The notes: a model not told the origin generated them from the sequence alone. A stretch of DNA of 64,000 bases from Cytobacillus luteolus (GCF_017873715.1 NZ_JAGGKM010000003.1:248001-312000), one strand, 5' to 3'. Positions 17,325 to 25,409 are shown, counted from the first letter of the stretch. Numbers and translations: made by a program.

Positions 17325-17857
17325 TTAATGAGAAAACAATAAAATATGGTATAGGAGAGTTAAATGCTCTTAAAATGAACATTCAAGAGCAACTTTATAA
17401 TTTAGAAAAATTCTTTTATGAACTATTGGCTGAACAAAGAACAATAAGAGAAAAAGGTAAAAAGCTTTCAAAACTTAACGTAGTAAAGGTTGTAGCTGGA
17501 TCAAAAGTACCCCGAAGCACCATTTATGCTAATCCAAACACTCTAGCTTTATATATTGAGGAACGCATTAAAGAAATTGAAGAGGATGATCTGCTTAGGG
17601 TTAGAGAAATGGAACGACTAAAAACTGAGAAAAGAGAACTAATAGATTGTTTTCAGGGATTAAAACTTAATATTATTGATAACCAAGTCCTTTTGTATAA
17701 AATTAATGAACTCGAAAGTGAACTGAAATCTGTATGTGGAGAACGAGATGCTTTAAGTAAAGAGATGTTAAAGATTAGAAATAATAATATAAAATTAATA
17801 AGAGAAATAAACGAACTAAAACAAAGCAAGGTAGTTCAATTAAGAAGTGGAAAGTGA
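17294..17857 (+). CDS. tnpC: TnpC-like coiled-coil accessory protein
   Basis: 187 aa. The middle contains KVVAGSKVPRSTIYANPNTL, a helix-turn-helix-like stretch. The C-terminal half is a long heptad-rich coiled coil (LYKINELESELKSVCGERDA...). Size, order and coiled coil fit TnpC of Tn554 (125 aa), which modulates the direction and efficiency of transposition. GGAGGTAGCC precedes the ATG inside the end of tnpB. Confidence 0.75.
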   Translation: MGGEVNIRDMINEKTIKYGIGELNALKMNIQEQLYNLEKFFYELLAEQRTIREKGKKLSKLNVVKVVAGSKVPRSTIYANPNTLALYIEERIKEIEEDDLLRVREMERLKTEKRELIDCFQGLKLNIIDNQVLLYKINELESELKSVCGERDALSKEMLKIRNNNIKLIREINELKQSKVVQLRSGK

Positions 17858-17886
17858 TTTCTAATAATTGTTCGTTTTAACATTTA

Positions 17887-17914
17887 TTGATATACCCTTA
17901 TACAAAAATATAGT
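17887..17914 (+). promoter_or_regulatory. Promoter of the element-borne ypcP copy
   Basis: TTGATA (17887-17892), 16-nt spacer, TATAGT (17909-17914), 75 bp upstream of the gene. It allows expression independent of the recombinase operon. Confidence 0.55.
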
Positions 17915-17988
17915 TTATACTTTTAGTGAGTTATTTTTTAATTTTAATTTTAAATATTTTTTTAACACATTTAAAAGTGAGGTAAACT

Positions 17989-18855
17989 ATGAGTAAAAAT
18001 CATTTGATGATAATTGATGGAATGGCTCTTTTGTTTAGAGCGTATTATGCAACGGCTATTAATAACTATTTTATGATTAATAGTAAAGGTATTCCTACCA
18101 ATGCTATATATGGGTTTGTAAAGCACTTCTTAACAGCAAAAGAAACTTTTAATCCTTCACATATTATAGTTTGTTGGGATTTAGAAGGTGGATCATATAG
18201 GTCAGAGATTTATCCAGAATATAAAGCAAATAGGTCTGAAGCACCTTCGGAGCTAATACCACAATTCAGTTTGGTTAAAGATGTTGTTTCATCTTTTGAC
18301 GTCCCCAATATCGGGGTTAAAGGCTATGAAGCTGATGATTGTATAGGTACAATTGTCAAGGAACTTAGTTCGGATAATAATATTACAGTAGTTACAGGTG
18401 ACAAGGATTTGTTGCAGTTAGTCAATAATAGAACTTCTGTTGCAATATTAAAGAATGGAATAGGGAACTATAACATCTTTACAAAGGAAAAATTTATTGA
18501 AACATATGGAATATTACCAAGTCAATTTTCAGAAGTAAAAGCTTTTATGGGGGATGCAAGTGATAATTATAGTGGAGTTAAGGGAATTGGAGAAAAAACG
18601 GCACTAAAACTTATTAAAGAATTCCAATCTGTACAGGGTGTGTTAGGTAATTTAGCTAATGTCTCTAAATCTATAAAAACAAAAATAGAGAATGATTTGG
18701 ATAGCCTTTTAATTTCGTTAAAACTAGCAGAAATCAACTGTGAGGTTCCTCTTAAAATTGATTTAGAACATCTAAAAGTACAGATAAATAAGAATAAAGC
18801 CTATAAAATGTTAGAAGAACTTGAATTTAAGGGACTAGATAAGATTATTAGTTAA
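17989..18855 (+). CDS. ypcP: Intact flap endonuclease / 5'-3' exonuclease, element-borne replacement of ypcP
   Basis: 288 aa, full length. All features of a PolI-type 5' nuclease are present: MIIDGMALLFRAYYA, WDLEGGSYRSEI, YEADDCIGTIV, VVTGDKDLLQLV, and the H3TH motif KAFMGDASDNYSGVKGIGEKTALKL that is cut in the host gene. By eye it is roughly half identical to the two host fragments, with no length change, so it is a distant orthologue and not a recent duplicate. GAGGT precedes the ATG, and it has its own promoter and terminator. Likely role: restores Okazaki-fragment primer removal in cells whose own gene the element has broken. Confidence 0.92.
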   Translation: MSKNHLMIIDGMALLFRAYYATAINNYFMINSKGIPTNAIYGFVKHFLTAKETFNPSHIIVCWDLEGGSYRSEIYPEYKANRSEAPSELIPQFSLVKDVVSSFDVPNIGVKGYEADDCIGTIVKELSSDNNITVVTGDKDLLQLVNNRTSVAILKNGIGNYNIFTKEKFIETYGILPSQFSEVKAFMGDASDNYSGVKGIGEKTALKLIKEFQSVQGVLGNLANVSKSIKTKIENDLDSLLISLKLAEINCEVPLKIDLEHLKVQINKNKAYKMLEELEFKGLDKIIS

Positions 18856-18871
18856 TAATTCTATATAAATT

Positions 18872-18903
18872 GCTTTACTTCAATTAGAGGTAAAGCTTTT
18901 TTT
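18872..18903 (+). terminator. Intrinsic terminator of the replacement ypcP
   Basis: GCTTTAC / GTAAAGC stem (extendable by two pairs) with seven T after it. Confidence 0.8.
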
Positions 18904-18970
18904 AAATAAGGGGGAACTTTTGAGTTTTGTAAATCAAAAGTAGACTAGATTAGAGTAAGTTTATTATTAT

Positions 18971-19060
18971 CCATACCGAACCATACCAAACTGCACCGGA
19001 GCGTACCGTGCCGTACCGTACAATACCTAAACGGACCGCAACTGACCTGAAGAAACCCGA
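18971..19060. repeat. Nine phased decamers with invariant ACC
   Basis: Nine consecutive 10-bp blocks all have ACC at positions 5-7, for example CCATACCGAA, CCATACCAAA, GCGTACCGTG, CCGTACCGTA, CAATACCTAA, ACTGACCTGA. The loose consensus is CCRTACCGNA. The 10-bp period puts each ACC on the same face of the helix. The unit is not a multiple of three and the region has no open frame. It is clearly richer in G+C than the surrounding sequence. On the minus strand it reads as GGT every 10 nt, downstream of the HNH gene. Confidence 0.9.
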
Positions 19061-19086
19061 TTCAGTTTTCATCAAGAAAACCTGAA
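19061..19086 (-). other. Hairpin at the 3' side of the HNH gene
   Basis: TTCAGTTTTC, a 5-nt loop and GAAAACCTGAA form a 10-bp stem with one bulged base. On the minus strand it lies between the HNH stop and the decamer array. It has no T run, so it is a weak terminator candidate at best; transcripts may continue into the array. Confidence 0.45.
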
Positions 19087-19111
19087 TTTATTTTACCCGA
19101 AATTTCACTTT

Positions 19112-19405
19112 TTAGTCACTCCATACATACTTTCTCCAATTTGGCGGAATAATTTTATCTAGTAATGCTTTAGCTATCATTCCTCTATGATTTGAATCTA
19201 AACGTAATACATGACACCTTCTGCAAAGTGTTCTTAAATTTTTTAACCCATTATTTGCATATTTTCCACTTTGAATATGATCAATATGGCATTCGGTTAA
19301 ATTAACAAGTATATGGCAATGAGTACATTTTTGTTTGTCTCGTTTCCATATTAAAGGCCTGATATTTTTTCTCCATGTTTCTGTTGGAACTCTATTCTTA
19401 GGCAT
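19112..19405 (-). CDS. HNH endonuclease
   Basis: 97 aa, a minimal HNH nuclease. CTHCHILVNLTECHIDHI (zinc CxxC and the HID-H catalytic core), then NNGLKNLRTLCRRCHVLR (the Asn/His finger and the second CxxC). An N-terminal basic segment precedes it. Start ATG at 19405 overlaps the last codons of the RAMP-like gene by 8 bp, so the two are translationally coupled and probably act together. Expected metal-dependent DNA nicking or cutting. Confidence 0.88.
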   Translation of the reverse strand: MPKNRVPTETWRKNIRPLIWKRDKQKCTHCHILVNLTECHIDHIQSGKYANNGLKNLRTLCRRCHVLRLDSNHRGMIAKALLDKIIPPNWRKYVWSD

Positions 19406-19997
19406 AATGGGCTTCTCGTAAATTAATTAATTGAAAATCAGTAATTTCGAATCGACCAAAACCTATTTTTCTACCATCACCAAATCCAGCAAATGTTCCT
19501 GCATCATTACAAATCGTTTCCATTTGTTCAGGACTTATTAATGTATTTTCCCATGCAATTACAAATTCACTTTCCCAACCAACTGCTGTTGCTAATCTGT
19601 AGCGAATGTTCTTCGCTCCTCTTCTAGAAACTGGTCTTATGTCGATATAAACTGGTTCTTTATCATCTGTAGAAATTTCATTTTCATTTGGTAGGTATCG
19701 ATTTATAAGTAATTTTTCGCTTAAAACTTGTAATGATGCTGAAATATCTGGTTCAAATGTTCCTCTCCCTTTTTGCGTATATTTTCCTCCTGATCTAATA
19801 CAAGCAAAGATATATCTAGAATCGAGATATAATTGCTTTTCTGCTGTGACTAAAAATGTTTTCTTCCATTCATTTGGATTGTTTCCGGCAACTCCTTCCT
19901 TTTCTCTTTTTTGTAAAGGTATACAATCATTATTAAAGTTATTAAAAATTAGTGCCCTTGTTCCTTTAATTTTTACTTTTGCTTTAATTAAAGCCAT
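19398..19997 (-). CDS. RAMP (Cas7-like) fold candidate protein
   Basis: 199 aa. It starts with a strand-rich IKAKVKIKGTRALIFNNF. The C-terminus has GWESEFVIAWENTLISPEQM, a helix, and FAGFGDGRKIGFGRFEI, a glycine-rich loop of the kind that closes RAMP/ferredoxin-like domains of Cas5/6/7 proteins. SGGKYTQKGRGTF is a second glycine-rich turn. No CRISPR array or cas genes are nearby. This is fold-level recognition by motif only. It is the first gene of an operon with the HNH nuclease, read from the palindrome-overlapped promoter. GGAGGAG precedes the ATG. Nucleic-acid binding is inferred. Confidence 0.5.
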   Translation of the reverse strand: MALIKAKVKIKGTRALIFNNFNNDCIPLQKREKEGVAGNNPNEWKKTFLVTAEKQLYLDSRYIFACIRSGGKYTQKGRGTFEPDISASLQVLSEKLLINRYLPNENEISTDDKEPVYIDIRPVSRRGAKNIRYRLATAVGWESEFVIAWENTLISPEQMETICNDAGTFAGFGDGRKIGFGRFEITDFQLINLREAHYA

Positions 19998-20009
19998 GAA
20001 TACTCCTCC

Positions 20010-20042
20010 ATAATATAAAATTGTACTTATAAGTACAATTTT
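20010..20042 (-). promoter_or_regulatory. Promoter of the RAMP-HNH operon with a perfect 26-bp palindromic operator
   Basis: On the minus strand TTGTAC (20038-20033), 17-nt spacer and TATTAT (20015-20010) make a consensus-spaced promoter. A perfect palindrome centred between 20029 and 20030 (half site AAAATTGTACTTA) covers the -35 and the spacer. This is the layout of a repressor site. The divergent XRE protein at 20115 is the obvious candidate to bind it. The ribosome site directly follows the -10, so the transcript would have an extremely short leader. Confidence 0.75.
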
Positions 20043-20114
20043 TCCTTTTTTTTATATTTTATGCATCTTAAATACAATGTTAGTCTCTTCTACTCTTGAG
20101 AAGAGGTGATATAA

Positions 20115-20474
20115 ATGACTGATTTTTTGAATATAGTAGGAGAAAGAATAAGAGGTATTAGAAAACATAAAGGTCTAACTCAAGAAGAATTAGCAGATAT
20201 AACTGGTTTGCAGCATTCATATATAGGTGGAATCGAAAGAGGAGAGAGAAATATATCTTTGTTGACATTAGAAAAAATTATTAGTGGTCTTGGAATCATG
20301 CCTAATGAGATTTTTAATTTTAGTGAAGTCCCAATAAATGCAGATGTGAATAAAGAAGAATTGATACTATTACATAGTAATTTTATGAGAAATAGGAGTA
20401 TGGAGGAAGTTAATCTTATTCATAAGATTACAAAAGATATTATTTTAGTAATAGATGAAAAGGGAATTAAGTAA
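20115..20474 (+). CDS. XRE family HTH repressor
   Basis: 119 aa. The N-terminal HTH_3 domain reads IVGERIRGIRKHKGLTQEEL, then ADITGLQHSYIGGIERGERN and ISLLTLEKIISGLGI. The short helical C-terminal part probably dimerises. AGAGGTGAT precedes the ATG. It diverges from the RAMP-HNH operon with the palindrome between them, so autoregulation and repression of that operon are likely. Confidence 0.85.
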   Translation: MTDFLNIVGERIRGIRKHKGLTQEELADITGLQHSYIGGIERGERNISLLTLEKIISGLGIMPNEIFNFSEVPINADVNKEELILLHSNFMRNRSMEEVNLIHKITKDIILVIDEKGIK

Positions 20475-20506
20475 ATTATACCCTTATATCAAAAATAATG
20501 ACAAGC

Positions 20507-20531
20507 AGCATCCTATTAGGGTGCTTTTTTA
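20507..20531 (+). terminator. Intrinsic terminator of the XRE gene
   Basis: AGCATCCT / AGGGTGCT 8-bp stem (one G-T pair), 3-nt loop, then a T run. Confidence 0.8.
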
Positions 20532-20688
20532 TTTTTTTGAGAAAAAGTGATACCTTATGAAAAAATAGTTGAACAAGCTTAGAAAAAAACATTCTTTTTA
20601 ATTGTTTTACATCCCTAAGACTTTTATTTTTAGATAGGAAATCTTGTTTTTATGTCGAATACGATAGACTAAAAGAGGGGGACTCAAA

Positions 20689-21516
20689 TTGCCATGTAGT
20701 AAAATTAGATTAGATATACCTAACTACAAAAAATACATTAGAGTTTTCAAACCAGAGAAAATGGAAAAAAAGATACGAAAGCTTAAAAGTTTAGATTTAA
20801 AAAGGGTGAACGAAGCGGATATTATATCAACACTTAAAGATGTTGTTTCCTATATACCATCTCCAAGTGCCGGTCATTCTGTAATAAATATGGTTTCTTC
20901 TTCAAGGCGGATAATAAATGGTACTAATCTTTTCCGTGTTAGAACTTGCGGGGATGATTTAGAGGAAATGAAAACAGAGAGTGACGCATGGAATCCTCCT
21001 GTTAAGATTGTAAAAACAGGACGAGTTAACAAAGAAGGAGAGTCTTTGTTGTACGTGGCTGAAGACATGGAAACTGCCATGAAAGAGATGAAAATGCAAA
21101 ATAACCAATACTTTTGGTTAATCGTTTATGATGTAATAAAAGATGTAGATCTAATTGATATAGGAGAATATTGCTTTGATAATGGTGAATTTGATCAAAT
21201 ATACAGAATGATAGCTGCTTTTTTTAAATATGAATTTATGAGGAAAGTTGATATAGGACAAGAACACGAATACCGTGTTTCAAATCTGATAGCCAAGCTT
21301 TTCTATCCATATACTATTTACAAAGTTGATGGTTGGTCCTATCCATCAGTCGCTAATGAAGGTTCAAAATGTCTTTGTTTAGCTCCTGAAAAAGCAAGGG
21401 GCAAAATGAAAATTAAATATGCAATAAAATATTTGAAATTAGAAGATGAAATTATCCCTAGTCATATAGCATATTTGAATAAAGTGCGTAGATTCGAATA
21501 TCAAACATTAACTTAA
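20689..21516 (+). CDS. RES domain protein (possible NAD-consuming toxin)
   Basis: 275 aa from a TTG start with GGGGG 7 nt upstream. After about 70 residues the RES core appears: NGTNLFRVRTCGDDLEEM (Arg and aromatic), DAWNPPVKIVKTGRVNKEGE (the WxPP...GRxN pattern) and SLLYVAEDMETAMKEM (LYxA...TAxxE). RES proteins of Xre-RES systems consume NAD+. This one is longer than the usual 150-230 aa toxins and has no Xre-DUF2384 antitoxin beside it. The XRE gene upstream is of the ordinary repressor type and is separated by a terminator. Confidence 0.75.
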   Translation: MPCSKIRLDIPNYKKYIRVFKPEKMEKKIRKLKSLDLKRVNEADIISTLKDVVSYIPSPSAGHSVINMVSSSRRIINGTNLFRVRTCGDDLEEMKTESDAWNPPVKIVKTGRVNKEGESLLYVAEDMETAMKEMKMQNNQYFWLIVYDVIKDVDLIDIGEYCFDNGEFDQIYRMIAAFFKYEFMRKVDIGQEHEYRVSNLIAKLFYPYTIYKVDGWSYPSVANEGSKCLCLAPEKARGKMKIKYAIKYLKLEDEIIPSHIAYLNKVRRFEYQTLT

Positions 21517-21943
21517 TTACAAAGACTTATCAAAAATTAATTGATTCCTAGAAGAACTCGGTTAGCTTTTTATGTGATGTTATCAGATGCTAGCTTAACG
21601 AAGTAATAATAGAAACAACACTTGCTAACATAACTACATATACCACTTAAACCGCTTTCGCTTTTACAAACAAATCAGTTTAAAGGTTTAGTGTGTTTAA
21701 TTAACCTATTAGTATGACGATATCCATTTCAAATGAAAAATTTGTAAAATAATATACTTAAACTAAACCAGCTTAGTTTAAGAAAAAATGCTAAAAATGG
21801 AGATTTGTAATACAAAAAGGATAGATGTAAACATTATGATTCATCTATTCTTTTATAATGTGTGGTATCGGAAGTGGCGGTATTTATATTTTGGTATTTT
21901 GTGAGTACTTTGGTTATGTGGGGTAGAACAGAGGAGGAATACT
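21517..21943. other. Intergenic region with two hairpins
   Basis: No gene seen. A perfect 10-bp inverted repeat (CTTAAACTAA, 6-nt loop, TTAGTTTAAG) lies at 21757-21782. A 13-bp hairpin with one G-T pair (AAAAGGATAGATG / CATCTATTCTTTT) at about 21815-21854 may terminate the RES transcript. Confidence 0.5.
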
Positions 21944-23626
21944 GTGAGGGGTTTTTTTGTCTATTTAACATACAAAGAGATTACGAAAAAAAAGTGTGAT
22001 ATAGGTAGCATTATTGAATCTATAAAACGTCTTCCCTTAAGTGATTCGTTAATTTATCTTTCGGAATTAATGTTTAAAGACCATAATGACATTAATATTA
22101 AGGGGTCATACCTTAAATACCTATATAATAAAAAACATCTTAGTTATGAAAAGATAGCTGAACTAACTCGTTTTTCAGTTTTCAGTCATCAAGGATTATT
22201 AAATCTATGGAAATATTTATTAGCATATGGAGAAAAGGAGAATCTTTTTAAGTCCACACATTTAACACGAGAAGATTGTACAAATGAACTAATTACATTA
22301 TCACTTAAAATATCAGATCACTTAGTTAATGAAGAAAAATTAAAAGATAAAGATAGTAGAAGTGTAATTTATGAATTAATGAGTAATGGATATTTTAATA
22401 CAAATAAAGATGTCAGTGCTGCTATTGGAAGGTCAGCCTTAATTTATAACGATATTACTCAGAATCAAGATAATTTTCATCCAAGCGATTTTATTGATAT
22501 TCATACAGACTTTAAAAAACATTATGGATACTCCATTAGAGACTACTTTGCTTGTATAACTGCTTTATGCTCAAAATATATAAATAAGGAGACTTTATCC
22601 GATGATTTAATTACCTCTTTGGAGTACTTCCAAACCACTATATTAAAAGATATAGCACCCATAATCTTACAACCTATGATGTTTGATTTTGATGAAGGTA
22701 AAGAATGGGCTATTGAAGCAATAAGTAAACCATGGGATTTCTCACTATTCCAAAGGAAACCATTTTTTACTATAAATGGAACACAATTTGTTCCGGTTTA
22801 TAATAGATATTTAGAAGATAAACTATTTGAAAGTCTTTATTATCATATTAGGCAGGCTTATCCTAGTGATGATACATCATTTTCTTCCTTTTATGGAAAA
22901 CCTTTTGAACTATATATACAACTCTTGTTGGAAGAATGTATTAAACAATCAAAATTACCTTATACATTAATTAAAGAGTTCAAGTTTGGTAAAAATGCAG
23001 ACAAGTCACCAGATGCAATGGTTAGACTTAATTCAAAATTACTTATATTTGAAGCTAAGACAAGGAAGGCTAAAAACGGTTCAATAATTGATTCACAAGA
23101 GGAAAGCATACAAAATGATTTAAATAGCATGGTTAAAGGACCAATCCTACAAGCACAGAAGGCAATTCTAAAGATATTAAATACTGAACATCAATATAAA
23201 GAAAATTTTATTGGAATTGAAGAGATTTATATTATCACTGTTGTTCCAAGAAGGCTTCCTTATTTTGAACCCATTAAGACAGAACTAAGAGAAGAGATTA
23301 ATAGTGAAATTAATTCTATAATAAAAGGATACTATGATTTCGATATAGAGGAACTTGAAATGCTGGGAAATTTATTAGCAAAGAGGAAAAAGCCAATCTT
23401 TCCAATATTAAGCGATTATAACATTTCAAATCAAAATTCATTTAAAAATTTTCTATATTATAGGAATTTTACAATGTCTAGGCCAGATTTTATTAATAAT
23501 AGAACTATGGTGGCATTTGATGAGATAATGAAACATTTAGGATATGTTAAACAAGATGAATTAAAGAATTTAAAAACCCATCAGATTAAAAAATTGAAAT
23601 CTTTAAGAAAACGAAATCGAAGATAG
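21944..23626 (+). CDS. Large protein with a PD-(D/E)XK nuclease-like core
   Basis: 560 aa from a GTG start behind GAGGAGG. The N-terminal about 270 residues are helical and unrecognised. The middle contains NADKSPDAMVRLNSKLLIFEAKTRK: a D on a turn, then a hydrophobic strand with E-A-K, the standard catalytic pattern of PD-(D/E)XK nucleases, preceded by YGKPFELYIQLLLEE, a typical first helix with a Glu. The tail is very basic (LKSLRKRNRR). A single gene flanked by other nuclease genes, so a DNA-targeting defence role is likely but not shown. Confidence 0.6.
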   Translation: MRGFFVYLTYKEITKKKCDIGSIIESIKRLPLSDSLIYLSELMFKDHNDINIKGSYLKYLYNKKHLSYEKIAELTRFSVFSHQGLLNLWKYLLAYGEKENLFKSTHLTREDCTNELITLSLKISDHLVNEEKLKDKDSRSVIYELMSNGYFNTNKDVSAAIGRSALIYNDITQNQDNFHPSDFIDIHTDFKKHYGYSIRDYFACITALCSKYINKETLSDDLITSLEYFQTTILKDIAPIILQPMMFDFDEGKEWAIEAISKPWDFSLFQRKPFFTINGTQFVPVYNRYLEDKLFESLYYHIRQAYPSDDTSFSSFYGKPFELYIQLLLEECIKQSKLPYTLIKEFKFGKNADKSPDAMVRLNSKLLIFEAKTRKAKNGSIIDSQEESIQNDLNSMVKGPILQAQKAILKILNTEHQYKENFIGIEEIYIITVVPRRLPYFEPIKTELREEINSEINSIIKGYYDFDIEELEMLGNLLAKRKKPIFPILSDYNISNQNSFKNFLYYRNFTMSRPDFINNRTMVAFDEIMKHLGYVKQDELKNLKTHQIKKLKSLRKRNRR

Positions 23627-23864
23627 GCATTTCTTATTTACAATGGGATTTACGGATTACCTCCTGACTTCAATTTTTTTGGGGAGAACCGAAAAGTAAG
23701 AAATTTTGGGTGTTTTTCTAAAATTGTATATGAGGTATCCGAATATTTTAACAACATTAGGGTTCACTTTCTTGCAAATTTGTAATATATTTCACAGTTA
23801 TTAAAAATTCTAAGGATAATCTAACCTAAAATACTATTTTTTCTTACGGAGGAATACAAAGAAA

Positions 23865-24842
23865 ATGCTTAGAGATAAGTATGATTTTATATATAATTTT
23901 GTTGCCGAAGATCCTACTTATTTTATAGATAGGGAAGGTAATCATGAGGTTGAAAGGCTAATATCCATAATTGGAAAGGAATATATTGATAGTGTAAGCC
24001 GTAAAAAACCAGAAGAAATTATTGCTTATTCTGGATATAAGCAGAAAAAGAAAGAACTGCACCCAGTTTTAAGTAGGTTAATCTTATTATCTAAGTTGCT
24101 AGTTAATGAAAAGATTGGTTATGTTAATTTGAAAGAGTTATGGAAATTTACTAATGAAGTTGTAATAGATTTTGGTGCAGAAAGTTTTTCTAAGAATTTT
24201 AAGAGACATTTTAAAAATATAGAAAATATTACTCTTCATGAGTGTGTCATTAAATATCTTAATATTGAAGAATTAAACTCAAATAATGGTGAAATCAAGC
24301 ATAAGTTTCTCTACTTCCTGATGAAGAACAATAAATTTACTGAGAAAAAAATATTTTCTACAAAAATTATTAAAGACTATTCAAGCTGTATACAAACATT
24401 AAATTACTTGTTAGAAAAAGAATATTTAAGTGAATATAGCAACCGTTTACTTAGTAAACCTATAACATCCAAAGGGTTAATTAGTATTAATGATGTAGAC
24501 CTAATGACTGGTGAAGAGTTTGAAAAATTTGTGAGTAGTCTATTTGAAAAAATGGGTTACCGTACTGAACAAACAAAAATTTCTGGTGATCAAGGAATTG
24601 ATGTAATTGCCGAAAAAAATGCTATGAAAATTGGTATTCAAGCTAAAAGATACTCAGGAACTGTTTCAAACTCTGCTATCCAAGAAGTTGTAGCTGGCGT
24701 AAATTATTATAACCTTTCTAAAGGATTAGTTATAACAAATAGTAGATTTTCAAAGTCCGCTATTAAATTGGCTGAGGCAAATAAAATAGTTTTATGGGAT
24801 AGAACTTTACTAGTTGAAAAAATTAATGAGGTCAAATTATGA
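23865..24842 (+). CDS. Mrr-type restriction endonuclease
   Basis: 325 aa. The C-terminal third is a textbook Mrr_cat domain: MTGEEFEKFVSSLFEKMGYR, ISGDQGIDVIAEKN (catalytic Asp), GIQAKRYSGTVSNSAIQEV (Q-x-K) and GLVITNSRFSKSAIKLA. The N-terminal two thirds is helical and probably senses the target. Mrr-family enzymes cut modified or foreign DNA. GGAGGAATAC precedes the ATG. It stands alone in the cargo region. Confidence 0.85.
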   Translation: MLRDKYDFIYNFVAEDPTYFIDREGNHEVERLISIIGKEYIDSVSRKKPEEIIAYSGYKQKKKELHPVLSRLILLSKLLVNEKIGYVNLKELWKFTNEVVIDFGAESFSKNFKRHFKNIENITLHECVIKYLNIEELNSNNGEIKHKFLYFLMKNNKFTEKKIFSTKIIKDYSSCIQTLNYLLEKEYLSEYSNRLLSKPITSKGLISINDVDLMTGEEFEKFVSSLFEKMGYRTEQTKISGDQGIDVIAEKNAMKIGIQAKRYSGTVSNSAIQEVVAGVNYYNLSKGLVITNSRFSKSAIKLAEANKIVLWDRTLLVEKINEVKL

Positions 24843-25001
24843 AGTTTTTCAGTTTTTAATTTTTGACAAGAAATCCATCCAAACAAGTAACTATTTTAAT
24901 CCAGCGAACAAGGATGTATATAATAATTATAGTTGTGAATTAGAAATTTATTAGTAGTTAGTACCGTAAAGTTTCTTTGATAGAATAAAAGGTGGTTCTA
25001 T

Positions 25002-25190
25002 TTGGGATATTTCGATTTTGTCAGTGGTGTGCTATCTTCAAATGAAAAATTACATGTTACAAAAAAGAAAATAACAGTTAATAAATACTGCAGATTAACA
25101 CATTGTTGGAGTTACCAAAATCCTGAAATTACTGCTATTTCGCATCAAACTTGCCCTACGTGGAGATTTTTAAGTTGCAATAGATACTGA
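25002..25190 (+). pseudogene. Short possible gene remnant
   Basis: A TTG frame of 62 codons behind AAAGGTGG starts plausibly (GYFDFVSGVLSSNEKLHVTKKK) but then turns into Trp/Cys/His-rich sequence unlike a folded protein. It may be the 5' end of a decayed gene. No family recognised. Confidence 0.25.
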
Positions 25191-25242
25191 GCATGTCAGG
25201 AAGAACGCTGCATAGTAAATGAAAATTCAAATAGAAGTAATT

Positions 25243-25290
25243 TAGTTAAAGGGATGAAATCACTATTTTTCATCCCTTTAACTATTTAAT
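25243..25290 (+). terminator. Long perfect hairpin, probable bidirectional terminator
   Basis: TAGTTAAAGGGATGAAA pairs over 17 bp with TTTCATCCCTTTAACTA around an 8-nt loop. The following T run is short. Confidence 0.6.
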
Positions 25291-25409
25291 CTATGTTTAA
25301 TAGTTAACAACCATAATAGCCACAATAGAATCAGCCATGTTGAAGGAAATGATCATTTTATGTCGAATTTAAAATCTTATTGAGAATTAAGTAATGGAGG
25401 ATATATAAC

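Noticed and set aside
19112-20042. Minimal CRISPR-Cas type I or III remnant
   Set aside because: No repeat-spacer array and no cas1, cas2, cas3 or cas10; the likeness is limited to one RAMP-like fold candidate and an HNH gene, so calling it CRISPR would go too far.
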